DNA from: Burkholderia cepacia ATCC 25416
Lineage (GTDB): Bacteria; Pseudomonadota; Gammaproteobacteria; Burkholderiales; Burkholderiaceae
Assembly (NCBI RefSeq): GCF_001411495.1
Contig: NZ_CP012982.1
Coordinates: 124,001 to 188,000, forward strand
DNA: 64,000 nt
Direction: 5' to 3'
Within the stretch, counting starts at the first letter, position 1; each line of letters starts with the position of its first letter. A program made the translations under genes and the position numbers. Shown piece by piece: positions 1-8,680 of this stretch. The notes under the pieces are model-generated. The model had not been told where the DNA came from. It worked only from the letters and a program-made list of their open reading frames with translations, and ran no database searches.

Positions 1-2286
1 GTTCGCAATCGTGCAGTTCCCGTTGGTCGCAACGATCTTGATCGACTGACCGTCAATCCCGCCGACAAGGTTTGTCAGCGTCGTCGGCAACGCATAGTTC
101 GCCGTCAGCTTGCTGATTCCGGTCACACTCGGCGTCGAACTTGTGCCGACGAAGCCATTTGCCCAGACCGCTATCGCATTGCCGGCGCTGTCGGCCGTCG
201 GCACACCGTAGCTGTACCGAACGAGCCCGGTTGCATTCTCGATGTGAAACTGCCAGGGCCACATTTGCAGAAGGCGCCCGCTTGCCCATGCGCTATTGAC
301 TGCGCGCCCGTAGCGGTCTTCCGGAATATATTTGTAGCGACCGGCGACACCGTTGCCTTGCGAAGCGTCGACGCAGATCTTCGAGAAGTATTCACCGGCC
401 GGGATATACGAGGTATTGGATGAAGACGGCGTAAACGTATAGCTGTCCGTTCCTGCCGTCACGCTTCCGGAACGCGTAATGGTGCCGGTGATCCCGAAGA
501 TCGTCGCCAGTGTCGTGTCGCCGGTCCCGTTGACGGCATTCACCGGCATGAAGATCGACAGGTTCGGCGTCGTACCGAACGACCAGCCCGGAATCGCCAC
601 GGCACCCGTACCGGTCAGCACCAGGGCCGCGGTGATTTGCTGGAACACGCTGTCGGTCTCGCAATCGATTCTCAGATTGTATGGGCTCTCGGTGGCGATA
701 AAGACCGCTTCAGCACATCCGAAGTAATTCCTGAACCTGATCGTGTTATAGCCGACGTTCCCGACGATCACGCCCTTGACCGTCTTCGGGAATGCAAAGG
801 TGAATTCGTTGTCGGTCGGATAAACATTGAAATTCGGGTTCGGCAGAATCTCGGCCGCATAGTCGTTGCGCGCACTCAACGGGAAGTTGATGTCGAACAG
901 GCAGTTGGTGACCTGTCCGATGACACTGAACATGCGCCCTCCGCTCAGGCCCATCGTCGTCATGCGATCATGCAGCACGATGTTGCGCGCCTGGATACCG
1001 TACAGCGGAAAGCCGGTGTTCGACGTGCGCCGGTCCTGCACGGCGAACGCCGTGCCGTAACTGAAGATGATGTCGATATTGTTCAGGTTGAACAGGTTCG
1101 ACGAATCGGATCCGGCGGCGGCCGGACTGTCGTCAAGATAGATGCCAAGGCTGGGCGTGTTCGTCGACACGTCGCCGCAATGCCTGATCTTCATCGTATC
1201 CAGATTGACTTCGCGTACGTTGGCGCGCGCTTGCGTCGATCCGCTTCCGGTATCCATCCACAGCACACCGCCGCCCCGGAAATACAGGCAGTTCACGTGC
1301 GCGACGTCGAGCCAGTCCACGTTGCCTTGCAAAACCAATCCATGTTGAAGCGACGTGCACGCGCGATTGCCCTGAAGGGTAAAGTCACGCAGCACGCAAC
1401 CGGCCAGGACGGCCGTGTTGGATGTCCAGGATACGTTGCCTGTTTGCGGGAGGTCCGTCGCTTCGTTATTGAAACCCGCGTTCAGTACTGTCAGGCATTG
1501 ACCGCTGACCCCGGCGCCAAACTGGATGATCGAGGTACGCGCCGAATGCCCGAACAAGGCGATCGGTTTCGTGATCGCGGGCAGCGCGGTACCCGAATAG
1601 TAGACCCCGGCAGGAAGATCCCCTTTGACCGGCCAGATGGTCATCAGGTAGTTCAACCACGCCGTCAGGGCCGGGCCGTCGTCGCTGCCGTAGACCACAT
1701 TCGCCGCCGTGGCGGAAGCACCGGCTGCTTTCGCGAGCGTCACTTGTGTTGCGCTGACGAATGCCGCAATCGTCGTGGAAACCACAAGCGTCGCGACGCC
1801 GCTTGCATTGGTCGTCGCAATATCGATACGCTTGCCGACGTCCGCCGCCGTGAACGCGGCCGACGCCGACGAAATCGCCGTCGACCCCGACGTCGTCACA
1901 CCATCGTTGACGATCCTCGTATTTCCCTTCGCGCCGAAGTATTTGGCGCTGACCGGCAAATTGGCAGGCAGCGCCGCCGGCAGATCAATCCATACCTGCG
2001 TGGTACCTGCTGCAAGATTGACGACGGACCCGCCGTTGCTCGAGGCCAACACGGTGGTACGCGACAGTGTGTTCCCGCTCGCGTTGTATGTGCCGATTCC
2101 GATCTCCCAGTTGCCACTCGGGGTACCGGCACCGGTCACGGCCTGCAACCCGTAATAGAAGGTATCGGCATTTGCACAAACGGACGAGAACGAACGGAAT
2201 CCGGTCATTGCACCCGCCAGAGAGAGCGCCCCCGTACCGGTGGTCGTCGTCGTTTCCTGAACACGATCCTGAAGCTGGAATGCCAT
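1..2286 (-). CDS. Phage-tailspike-like beta-helix protein, C-terminus beyond window
   Basis: The frame is open from an ATG at 2286 to the window edge, so at least 762 residues are encoded and the C-terminus is missing. The N-terminus reads MAFQLQDRVQETTTTTGTG and continues with GALSLAGAMTGFRSF, a module known from the start of many phage tail and tail-fibre proteins. Further in are KYFGAKG, DDGPALTAWL and GDLPAGVYYSG, which match the pectate-lyase-3 superfamily start of a parallel beta-helix, interrupted by a DVGK-type beta-sandwich insert. GAGGA lies 7 nt before the ATG. The gene lies downstream of the related gene at 2485-4914 in the same direction. Base composition is visibly less GC-rich than in the housekeeping genes, which suggests prophage or transferred DNA. 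The fold assignment is fairly sure; the ligand (capsule, O-antigen or plant polysaccharide) is unknown. Confidence 0.75.
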   Translation of the reverse strand, partial: MAFQLQDRVQETTTTTGTGALSLAGAMTGFRSFSSVCANADTFYYGLQAVTGAGTPSGNWEIGIGTYNASGNTLSRTTVLASSNGGSVVNLAAGTTQVWIDLPAALPANLPVSAKYFGAKGNTRIVNDGVTTSGSTAISSASAAFTAADVGKRIDIATTNASGVATLVVSTTIAAFVSATQVTLAKAAGASATAANVVYGSDDGPALTAWLNYLMTIWPVKGDLPAGVYYSGTALPAITKPIALFGHSARTSIIQFGAGVSGQCLTVLNAGFNNEATDLPQTGNVSWTSNTAVLAGCVLRDFTLQGNRACTSLQHGLVLQGNVDWLDVAHVNCLYFRGGGVLWMDTGSGSTQARANVREVNLDTMKIRHCGDVSTNTPSLGIYLDDSPAAAGSDSSNLFNLNNIDIIFSYGTAFAVQDRRTSNTGFPLYGIQARNIVLHDRMTTMGLSGGRMFSVIGQVTNCLFDINFPLSARNDYAAEILPNPNFNVYPTDNEFTFAFPKTVKGVIVGNVGYNTIRFRNYFGCAEAVFIATESPYNLRIDCETDSVFQQITAALVLTGTGAVAIPGWSFGTTPNLSIFMPVNAVNGTGDTTLATIFGITGTITRSGSVTAGTDSYTFTPSSSNTSYIPAGEYFSKICVDASQGNGVAGRYKYIPEDRYGRAVNSAWASGRLLQMWPWQFHIENATGLVRYSYGVPTADSAGNAIAVWANGFVGTSSTPSVTGISKLTANYALPTTLTNLVGGIDGQSIKIVATNGNCTIAN

Positions 2287-2484
2287 ATCGATCCTCGACA
2301 TGCGGTTGATGAATACGCTTGATGAACGTTGACGAAAACGTTGAATGCGGCCTACCGAGTGGCGCATTTGTTTCGAACCTCTCTAAGCTGTCTCAGGCGA
2401 GTTATGCGGCCGTCCCACCGATCCGTCGGATCGGCATGATCCCGGCTTGCCGTCCCCGCCCGGATTTCGACGCGAGGACGCGCG

Positions 2485-4914
2485 TTACTGCCCCAGTCTC
2501 GGAATCATCGTGACGCTCGGCGCCACGCTAAAGGTGACCGTCATCGCATCACCGGGCTTGAGATCGATCAACCCGTTCGTCAATCCGCACGCATGGGACG
2601 CTTGCCCGTTTCGGGATACGCCGATCGACGACACGGTGCCGCCTTCGACCGACAGGCTGACCGCACTCGGGTAACTGTTCGCGAACGTCCACGGTGACGT
2701 ACCCACCGCCTGCGGAACCGGTATCAGTTGCACGCCGAAACCGACAAAACCGTTTTGCGCGATGTTGTCTTCGCTCCACGACGTGTAGGCCCACGAGTTC
2801 GACGAGATCAGCGCGTCGATTGCACGGGGATAATTGACCGGCTGGGCCATATAGTTTCCCCGCAACTTGAGCGACGCCCCGGCCGCGAGCGCCCCGACCG
2901 TGATGAGGCGAGCAAAGCCGTTGCAGCAGCCGATATTCTCACCAGTATTGCCGCTGATCTCCGTGAACGACGCGCAGGATCCATCCACGTAGATTCCGTC
3001 CTTCGAGATGCCGGACAATTGGTTCTTCGAGACGATGCACCCTCGCGTGTTGTACAGCGTGATTCCGGAAACGGCGCTGAGTCCGCCGGTTCCGGTGAAC
3101 GTGATTGACGCGCCACTGGCGATTCCGCTACCCGTGAAATTGCTGGACAGTGTCACGGTCGGGCCATTTCCGTTACCGGAAACCGACGTCACGTAAGCGC
3201 CGACCGGGATATTCGTTCCGGATACACCTTGCCCCACGGCACAGCCGCGTGCCGAAGGGTACGGCGTAAACGTCAGCGTGTTGGTTCCAGCCGCCGCCGC
3301 GGCCGAGGTCTTGATCGTCTGAGTCGTCATGCAGACCATCGGGGTAAAGACGATGGAAGCACCGCTCGCCACGGTGCCGGTCGTCGCCTTGCTCAGCGTG
3401 ACGGAATTCGCCGTCACGCCGGTCACGAAGGTTCCGGCCGCGATGTTGGCCCCGCTGACACCCTGCCCGATCGACACACCTGTCGTTTCGTTTCCGGGCG
3501 ACCCGAAACCGTAGTTGTCGTTGCAGGCGACACCCGTCGTCGTGGCGAACGTCAACGATGTCGCACCGTTCAGGGCCGCCGCGGTGGTCGGGATCGTCGA
3601 ACCGAACAGGCCGACACCGGAAAAGATCACGGTCCCGCCGCTCGGCACGGTCGCACTGCGGTTCAGCGTCACAGTCGATACGCCTGCCGATACGACCGTG
3701 CCGATCGGTACGCTTGTCGACCCGTCGAAATACCAGGCCATCATGCCGACAGCGACGCCGGGGGTATTGGCAAAGTTCAGCGTCGTCGATGCGGACGTCG
3801 CGCCGATCGTCGTCAACGGGAAACCGTTCTTGTTGTTCGGGTCCCACGCATTAGTGATCGTGTTCTGCGAAATGTTGACGTGGATGTTGCTTCCGGCCGG
3901 CTGCCACAGTCCGATCGGCGTTCCCGCGGCGTTCTTGATCGTGTTGTTGACGATCGTGATGTTCGAGTTATTGAATCCGGCCGTCGCGGTCACGACCAAT
4001 GCCCCATAACCGAGCGGCCCGTTTGGCGAATTGACGATAGCACCGATATTGGATTGCACGCCGCACGTATCCAGAACGTTGTTGGCGACCGTCACATTGT
4101 TGTTGCCGTAAGACTGGTAGATGCTCGTCAACTCCGACGCGACATAAATACCGGCCGCCATAGGGTTATAGATCTGGTTATCGGTCACCGTGATGTCTTG
4201 CGCCCCGACAATCGCTATGCCCCGCGCGTATTTGGTTCCAACAACCCGGTTGTTTGCGATCGTGACGCGGCAGGGCCGAACACCCTCGTTGAAATAGCCC
4301 ACCACCGCAAACGCGTCATCACCGCCGTTGATCACTTCATTGTTCGTGATGGTGATGTCCGAACTGGCCTTCGTGACATGGATGCCGTCATGCCAGACGT
4401 CGAGCAGGGTATTGCCGAACACCTTGCCGTTGACGCAACTGCGCATGATCGCGCCACCGCCGGCCGAGTTGTTGAACTTGCATCCCGAAATCTCGAACTG
4501 GCTGCAATCCAGCAGGTTGAGTGAACCTGCGTTCTCGTCCGGATAGTACGCGGTCGAATTCTTCGAAAAGAATTGCAGATCCCTGATTTTGAAATGACTG
4601 GCGTTGCGCCAGTAAATCACCGAATTTTCGCCTTGCGGTGTCGTGCACTGCAGGATCGAATCCCAACCGGCTCCCACGATCGACGCCGTTGCAGTCAGCG
4701 TATTGCTGTACAGGTAAGTTCCCGGCGGAAAGTACAGCGGGATCCCGGCGTTGAGCGCCACCTGGAGTGCCGCCGTGTCGTCGGTCACGCCGTCTCCCAT
4801 CACCCCGAACCGCCTCACGCTCATCGGGAGATCGACCAGTTCCTGCAGTAGCGGTCGGGCGGTCAGGCCCGTTGCGTTACCCACAACATATGTAGCCGGA
4901 AATTCTGCTGTCAT
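2485..4914 (-). CDS. Pectate-lyase-superfamily beta-helix protein with three inserted repeat modules
   Basis: This 809-residue protein begins with a short segment and then RRFGVMGDGVTDDTAALQVAL (about 34-54), followed by IPLYFPPGTYLYS, the classic pectate-lyase-3 / tailspike start. Residues about 100-355 and 610-700 show beta-helix rungs rich in N-x-V/I and NN turns, such as ITITNNEVI and ITVTDNQIY. Between them, about 365-608, lie three related modules of roughly 65-90 residues, each ending in TVTL or SVTL, then a G-A-S / S-G-G turn, then V/I-x-F. It has no secretion signal and lacks the phage anchor found on its neighbour at 1-2286. CGGAG precedes the ATG. A structural or carbohydrate-degrading tailspike is likely; no catalytic residues can be assigned from sequence alone. 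Confidence 0.7.
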   Translation of the reverse strand: MTAEFPATYVVGNATGLTARPLLQELVDLPMSVRRFGVMGDGVTDDTAALQVALNAGIPLYFPPGTYLYSNTLTATASIVGAGWDSILQCTTPQGENSVIYWRNASHFKIRDLQFFSKNSTAYYPDENAGSLNLLDCSQFEISGCKFNNSAGGGAIMRSCVNGKVFGNTLLDVWHDGIHVTKASSDITITNNEVINGGDDAFAVVGYFNEGVRPCRVTIANNRVVGTKYARGIAIVGAQDITVTDNQIYNPMAAGIYVASELTSIYQSYGNNNVTVANNVLDTCGVQSNIGAIVNSPNGPLGYGALVVTATAGFNNSNITIVNNTIKNAAGTPIGLWQPAGSNIHVNISQNTITNAWDPNNKNGFPLTTIGATSASTTLNFANTPGVAVGMMAWYFDGSTSVPIGTVVSAGVSTVTLNRSATVPSGGTVIFSGVGLFGSTIPTTAAALNGATSLTFATTTGVACNDNYGFGSPGNETTGVSIGQGVSGANIAAGTFVTGVTANSVTLSKATTGTVASGASIVFTPMVCMTTQTIKTSAAAAAGTNTLTFTPYPSARGCAVGQGVSGTNIPVGAYVTSVSGNGNGPTVTLSSNFTGSGIASGASITFTGTGGLSAVSGITLYNTRGCIVSKNQLSGISKDGIYVDGSCASFTEISGNTGENIGCCNGFARLITVGALAAGASLKLRGNYMAQPVNYPRAIDALISSNSWAYTSWSEDNIAQNGFVGFGVQLIPVPQAVGTSPWTFANSYPSAVSLSVEGGTVSSIGVSRNGQASHACGLTNGLIDLKPGDAMTVTFSVAPSVTMIPRLGQ

Positions 4915-5528
4915 TCACGCGCTCCGTATCGTCGCAATTCAATCTCGATGCAAAAACATCAAGAAAACGGGGGAATTCGAAGGGAACGCCCGTGCACGAT
5001 CGTTCGTACGCCCCTATTCCAGAATAGAAGCGGCATACCCGACCAGAATAGAAGCGGCATACCCGACGAACAGTGCGCAACATGACCGAAGCCCGGTTCG
5101 ATGCATACGCAACGAACCGGCGCACCCGCGCCGCAGCATGACTCTCGCACGCGCTTGCCCCGGGTACTTCTTACCCGATCGCACACCCCCGTCGGGAACG
5201 ATGACCGCTTTTCCACCCCGCCGCGCGGCCCTGCCCGATAAAGATCGTACGTATCGGTAGAAACACCGATGCTGTAGTCAAACTACATTCATACCATTAG
5301 TCGCTGCAGAGAATCGCTACATCCGATTCGGCAGTGCCGGGCGGCCTGCGCGTCGCCGCCCGCGTTGACCGGTCGAGCCCAACCGGCCGTAACGATTCCC
5401 CGCCCGGCCTGGCATGCCGACGCGCAACCACCCTGCATCGCCAGCCGAATGCGTCCGGTGCGAATCCACCGGACGAGCGCAGCTCCAGACATCATCCGAA
5501 CAATCGGCAATACGATCAGGAGAGCAAC
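4915..5528. other. Intergenic region between tailspike and GH3 genes
   Basis: A 614-bp stretch between divergently oriented genes, with no convincing coding frame. It contains a tandem 24-bp repeat (5019-5066), a more AT-rich patch around 5225-5310, and the ribosome binding site of the GH3 gene (AGGAGA at 5518-5523). Promoters for both flanking genes presumably lie here, but none could be assigned. Confidence 0.5.
5019..5066. repeat. Tandem duplication of a 24-bp unit
   Basis: Two perfect head-to-tail copies of a 24-bp unit beginning CCAGAATAGAAGCGGCATAC occupy 5019-5042 and 5043-5066. It lies about 105 bp upstream of the tailspike-like gene start on the minus strand. It could be a simple slippage duplication or a pair of protein-binding sites. 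Confidence 0.85.
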
Positions 5529-7730
5529 ATGCGGGACACACTCTGGCCGGCCGTCGTGCTGGCAGCGACCCTCTGCACCACCGCCTACGCAGGCGACGCC
5601 GACTTCAACGCACAAGGCGATGCGACCGATGCGTTCGCGTCGGCCGCCGCGCAACGGCGCGCCGACCTGCTCGTGCGCAAGATGACACTCGACGAGAAAC
5701 TCCAGTTCATCCATTCGCAATACGAAATGTCCAAGGTACCGGGCGGCGGCGCCGGCTATATCCAGGGCGTGCCGCGGCTCGGCATTCCCGATCTCAACAT
5801 GGTCGACTCGGCGACCGGCTCCGGCAGCACGTCGCAGGCCAGCACGACGTTCCCCGCGACGATCGCCGTCGCCGCGAGCTGGGATCGCCGGCTGTCGTAC
5901 GACTACGGCAAGCAGGTCGCGATCCAGTTGCGCGCGCAAGGATTCGGCATGGGCCTCGGCGGCGGCACCAATCTCGCACGCGAGCCGCGCGGTGGCCGGC
6001 TGTTCGAGTATCTCGGCGAAGATCCCTTGCTCGCGGGCGACCTGCTCGCCGAACGCACGCTCGCCACGCAGCGGCAAAAGGTCATCGCCACGATCAAGCA
6101 CTACGCGGGCAACGAGCAGGAGCACGGCCGGATGGGCGGCAACACGCAGATCGACGAACGCACGCTGCGCGAGCTTTACCTGCTGCCGTTCGAGATCGCC
6201 GCGAAGCGCGGTCGCCCCGGCAGCGTGATGTGCAGCTACAACCGGCTGAACGGCGCATACGCGTGCGAAAACCCTCACCTGCTGAACGACGTGCTGAAGA
6301 ACGAATGGGGCTTCCAGGGCCAGGTGCAGTCCGACTGGGGCGCCACGCACAGCACGGCCGCCGCGATCAACGCCGGGCTCGACGAGGAAGAAGACGTCGG
6401 GCCGAGCGTGTACCTGACGCCGACGGCCGTCAAGCAGGCGATCGCGAACGGCTCGGTGTCGACCGCACGACTCGACGACATGGTGCGGCGCAAGCTCGCC
6501 GTGATGATCCGCGTCGGCGTGATGGACGATCCGGCCACGGGCGGCGGCACGATCGATTTCGCGGCCGCGAACCGGTTCGCGCAGGCCGCGTCCGAGCAGT
6601 CGATCGTGCTGCTGAAGAACGACGGCAATCAGTTGCCGCTGGCGGCATCGGCGCTGTCGCGCATTGCCGTGATCGGCGGCCATGCGGACGCGGCCGTGCT
6701 GTCCGGCGGCGGCTCGGGCAACACGCGCGACCCGGTGTCGGGGTCGTTCGCGGGTTGCGGCGGCCTGACGTTCGGCGCGTCGACCGGGTGCAGCTGGTGG
6801 CGCAATCCGTGGCTGAAGGTCGACGTGCCGATCGTCGCGGCCATCCGCGCGCTTGCGCCGGCCGCGCAGGTCACGTATGCGGGCAACAGCGACCAGCAGT
6901 CGCCGTTCCGTGCGTATACGCAGCAGGAAATCGACCAGGCCGCGGCGCTCGCGGGCCGCTCGGACGTCGCGATCGTCGTGGTGGCCCAGCCGGCCGGCGA
7001 GGATTTCGGCGACCTGCAGAGCCTGAGCCTCGCGAACCCGTCGAACCAGGACGCGCTCGTCGAAGCCGTCGCGCGCGCGAATCCGCATACGATCGTCGTC
7101 GTCCAGAGCGGCAATCCGGTGCTGATGCCGTGGAAGGACAACGTGTCGGCGATCGTCGAGGCGTGGTATCCGGGTGAAGCCGGCGGCAAGGCGATCGCGA
7201 ACGTACTGTTCGGCGCGGTCAATCCGTCCGGCAAACTGCCCGTCACCTTCCCCGCGCGCGATCAGGATTCGCCGGCCTGGGGGCAAAACGGCACGTTCGA
7301 CAACGACCCGGTCTACGCGGAAAAGCTGAACATGGGCTATCGCTGGTATGACGCGCGCAACATCAAGCCGATGTTCGAGTTCGGCTACGGGCTGTCGTAC
7401 ACGCGCTTCGCGTATTCGGGGCTGTCGGTGTCGAAGCAGTGGGACGGGTCGCTGAGCGTCGCGTTCACGGTACGCAACGACGGGCGCGTCGCCGGTGCGG
7501 AGATCCCGCAGGTCTATCTCGGCGTGCCGTACAAGGACGAACCGCCGAAGCGGCTGGTCGGCTGGGAGAAGATCCGGCTGAACCCGGGCGAGGCGCGGCG
7601 TGTCCGCGTGACCGTGTCGCCGCGCATGCAGAGCGTGTGGGATACGTCGCGTAACGGCTGGCGGTTCGTGCCGGGCGGGACCGTGTACGTCGGTGCGTCG
7701 TCGCGGGATATCCGGCTGCAGGGGCACTGA
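5529..7730 (+). CDS. Secreted glycoside hydrolase family 3 (beta-glucosidase-like)
   Basis: The ATG at 5529 is chosen because AGGAGA sits six bases upstream and a signal peptide follows at once (residues 1-21, cleaved after AYA), giving 733 residues. The GH3 N-terminal barrel carries the KH motif at 190-191 (IKHYAGNEQEHG) and the nucleophile Asp269 in GFQGQVQSDW. The second alpha/beta domain follows (SEQSIVLLKNDGNQLPL), and a fibronectin-III-like domain ends the protein (AEIPQVYLGVP, RLVGWEKIRL). It should remove beta-linked glucose or xylose from the ends of oligosaccharides in the periplasm or outside the cell. The gene stands alone, with a hairpin after its stop. The exact sugar specificity cannot be read from the sequence. 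Confidence 0.92.
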   Translation: MRDTLWPAVVLAATLCTTAYAGDADFNAQGDATDAFASAAAQRRADLLVRKMTLDEKLQFIHSQYEMSKVPGGGAGYIQGVPRLGIPDLNMVDSATGSGSTSQASTTFPATIAVAASWDRRLSYDYGKQVAIQLRAQGFGMGLGGGTNLAREPRGGRLFEYLGEDPLLAGDLLAERTLATQRQKVIATIKHYAGNEQEHGRMGGNTQIDERTLRELYLLPFEIAAKRGRPGSVMCSYNRLNGAYACENPHLLNDVLKNEWGFQGQVQSDWGATHSTAAAINAGLDEEEDVGPSVYLTPTAVKQAIANGSVSTARLDDMVRRKLAVMIRVGVMDDPATGGGTIDFAAANRFAQAASEQSIVLLKNDGNQLPLAASALSRIAVIGGHADAAVLSGGGSGNTRDPVSGSFAGCGGLTFGASTGCSWWRNPWLKVDVPIVAAIRALAPAAQVTYAGNSDQQSPFRAYTQQEIDQAAALAGRSDVAIVVVAQPAGEDFGDLQSLSLANPSNQDALVEAVARANPHTIVVVQSGNPVLMPWKDNVSAIVEAWYPGEAGGKAIANVLFGAVNPSGKLPVTFPARDQDSPAWGQNGTFDNDPVYAEKLNMGYRWYDARNIKPMFEFGYGLSYTRFAYSGLSVSKQWDGSLSVAFTVRNDGRVAGAEIPQVYLGVPYKDEPPKRLVGWEKIRLNPGEARRVRVTVSPRMQSVWDTSRNGWRFVPGGTVYVGASSRDIRLQGH

Positions 7731-7746
7731 GCGGCGCCCACCCAGC

Positions 7747-7779
7747 GGAAGAGCCGCGCGTGTCGTGCCCGGCTCTTCC
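7747..7779 (+). terminator. Hairpin after the GH3 gene
   Basis: A perfect 10-bp inverted repeat (GGAAGAGCCG / CGGCTCTTCC, 13-nt loop) lies 16 bp after the GH3 stop, where that gene converges with the gene at 7807. There is no long T-run, so it may act in both directions only weakly. Confidence 0.5.
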
Positions 7780-7806
7780 GTCTTCCGCCATCCGCACCGG
7801 CGATCC

Positions 7807-7980
7807 TCACCGGAACAGCAGCGCCAGCAGCGTCGCGAGCGCGGCAATCGCGGCGATCCCCGCCGCCATCCCGGCCAGATGCGCGGCGACCACGAGGCCG
7901 GCCGGCAATCGCACGGACGCCGGGCCGCTCGCCCCACCCGACGGCCCGGCCCGCGATCGCGACGCGACGCCCGTCGTCAT
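7807..7980 (-). CDS. 57-residue single-span membrane peptide coupled to the DUF4865 gene
   Basis: The ATG at 7980 overlaps the stop of the upstream DUF4865 gene in the four bases ATGA, the usual sign of translational coupling. The protein has a polar, Ser/Gly/Ala-rich N-terminus (MTTGVASRSRAGPSGGAS) and one long hydrophobic stretch (from about residue 25, LPAGLVVAAHLAGMAAGIAA, through to LLALLF) ending in Arg. It is too short to assign to a family. The exact overlap and continuous hydrophobic helix make a real gene likely; its role with the DUF4865 protein is unknown. Confidence 0.6.
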   Translation of the reverse strand: MTTGVASRSRAGPSGGASGPASVRLPAGLVVAAHLAGMAAGIAAIAALATLLALLFR

Positions 7981-8555
7981 GCTCCGCTCCCTTCCAGCGT
8001 ATCGAGCAACGGCCTCGCCAGATGCAGCACCTGATACACCGTGCCTGCGCCGCCGCCGTCCGGCTCGTGTTCGGTGACGAGGGCACGCGTCAGCCGCCAG
8101 CGTAGCGAGTCCAGACTGACCGCGGCCGCCACCACACCCTGCCGCGCCGCCACTTCGCGATTGCGCGTCACCTCCCGCGCCAGCGTCGCCTCGAGGTCGG
8201 CATCCGCCGGAATATCGACGGCTTCCAGACGAACGAAGCGCCCCGTCGACGCACTGCCCTTGCGCGCATCGAGCGCGACCTGCACGTCGATCGGCGCGCG
8301 GCCGAAGCTGTCCGTCACGACCCGGTAGCGGCCGCCCGTGACGAACCCGGCGAACGCCTGCTCGTTACGCCACAGATAGAACGACGCATAGCCGTTTTCC
8401 GTCGCACCGTAGCGCCCCGCCTCGCGCAGCAGGAACCCCTTGAACACCAGGTCCGGCGTGTCGTCCCAGAGCCTGCCGCGCTCGCGCACGCGATGGCGGA
8501 TGATGTCGAGGTCGTAATCCGCCGGCAGGCGGTGCACGTAGTACGCGGTCAGCAT
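7977..8555 (-). CDS. DUF4865 family protein
   Basis: This 192-residue protein begins MLTAYYVHRLPADYDLDIIR and continues RHRVRERGRLWDDTPDLVFKGFLLREAGRYG, matching the DUF4865 family, whose members resemble small mono-oxygenase-type alpha/beta-barrel proteins and are often found beside LysR regulators. The biochemical role of the family is not known. It has no signal peptide or membrane span, so it is probably cytoplasmic. GGGAG lies upstream of the ATG. It is divergent from the LysR gene at 8681 across 125 bp containing an inverted repeat, so that LysR probably controls it together with the coupled 57-residue membrane peptide. Confidence 0.8.
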   Translation of the reverse strand: MLTAYYVHRLPADYDLDIIRHRVRERGRLWDDTPDLVFKGFLLREAGRYGATENGYASFYLWRNEQAFAGFVTGGRYRVVTDSFGRAPIDVQVALDARKGSASTGRFVRLEAVDIPADADLEATLAREVTRNREVAARQGVVAAAVSLDSLRWRLTRALVTEHEPDGGGAGTVYQVLHLARPLLDTLEGSGA

Positions 8556-8615
8556 GATCGACTCCCGAAGGGAAACGGAGATTCCGAATGGCTCGAGAAC
8601 AGCGTAGAAGACCTT

Positions 8616-8656
8616 GAATCATTTGAAAATACGATGGCAGAATATTTCAATGATTC
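8616..8656. promoter_or_regulatory. Inverted repeat between DUF4865 and lysR genes, likely LysR operator
   Basis: The arms GAATCATT (8616-8623) and AATGATTC (8649-8656) are perfectly complementary, and imperfect pairing continues inward (TTGAAAAT against ATATTTCA). The site sits in the divergent intergenic region, just upstream of lysR, where LysR-type regulators usually bind. The assignment to this regulator is inference. Confidence 0.5.
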
Positions 8657-8680
8657 GATTTCTCAATGGATGAGAGTGCG

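Noticed and set aside
637..2322. A 561-codon open frame on the plus strand
   Set aside because: It is antisense to the tailspike-like gene, which has a phage-type N-terminus, a ribosome binding site and beta-helix motifs.
5289..7937. An 882-codon open frame on the minus strand opposite the GH3 gene
   Set aside because: It is Arg/Ala-rich shadow coding caused by GC-rich third positions; the plus-strand frame has a signal peptide, ribosome binding site and all GH3 motifs.
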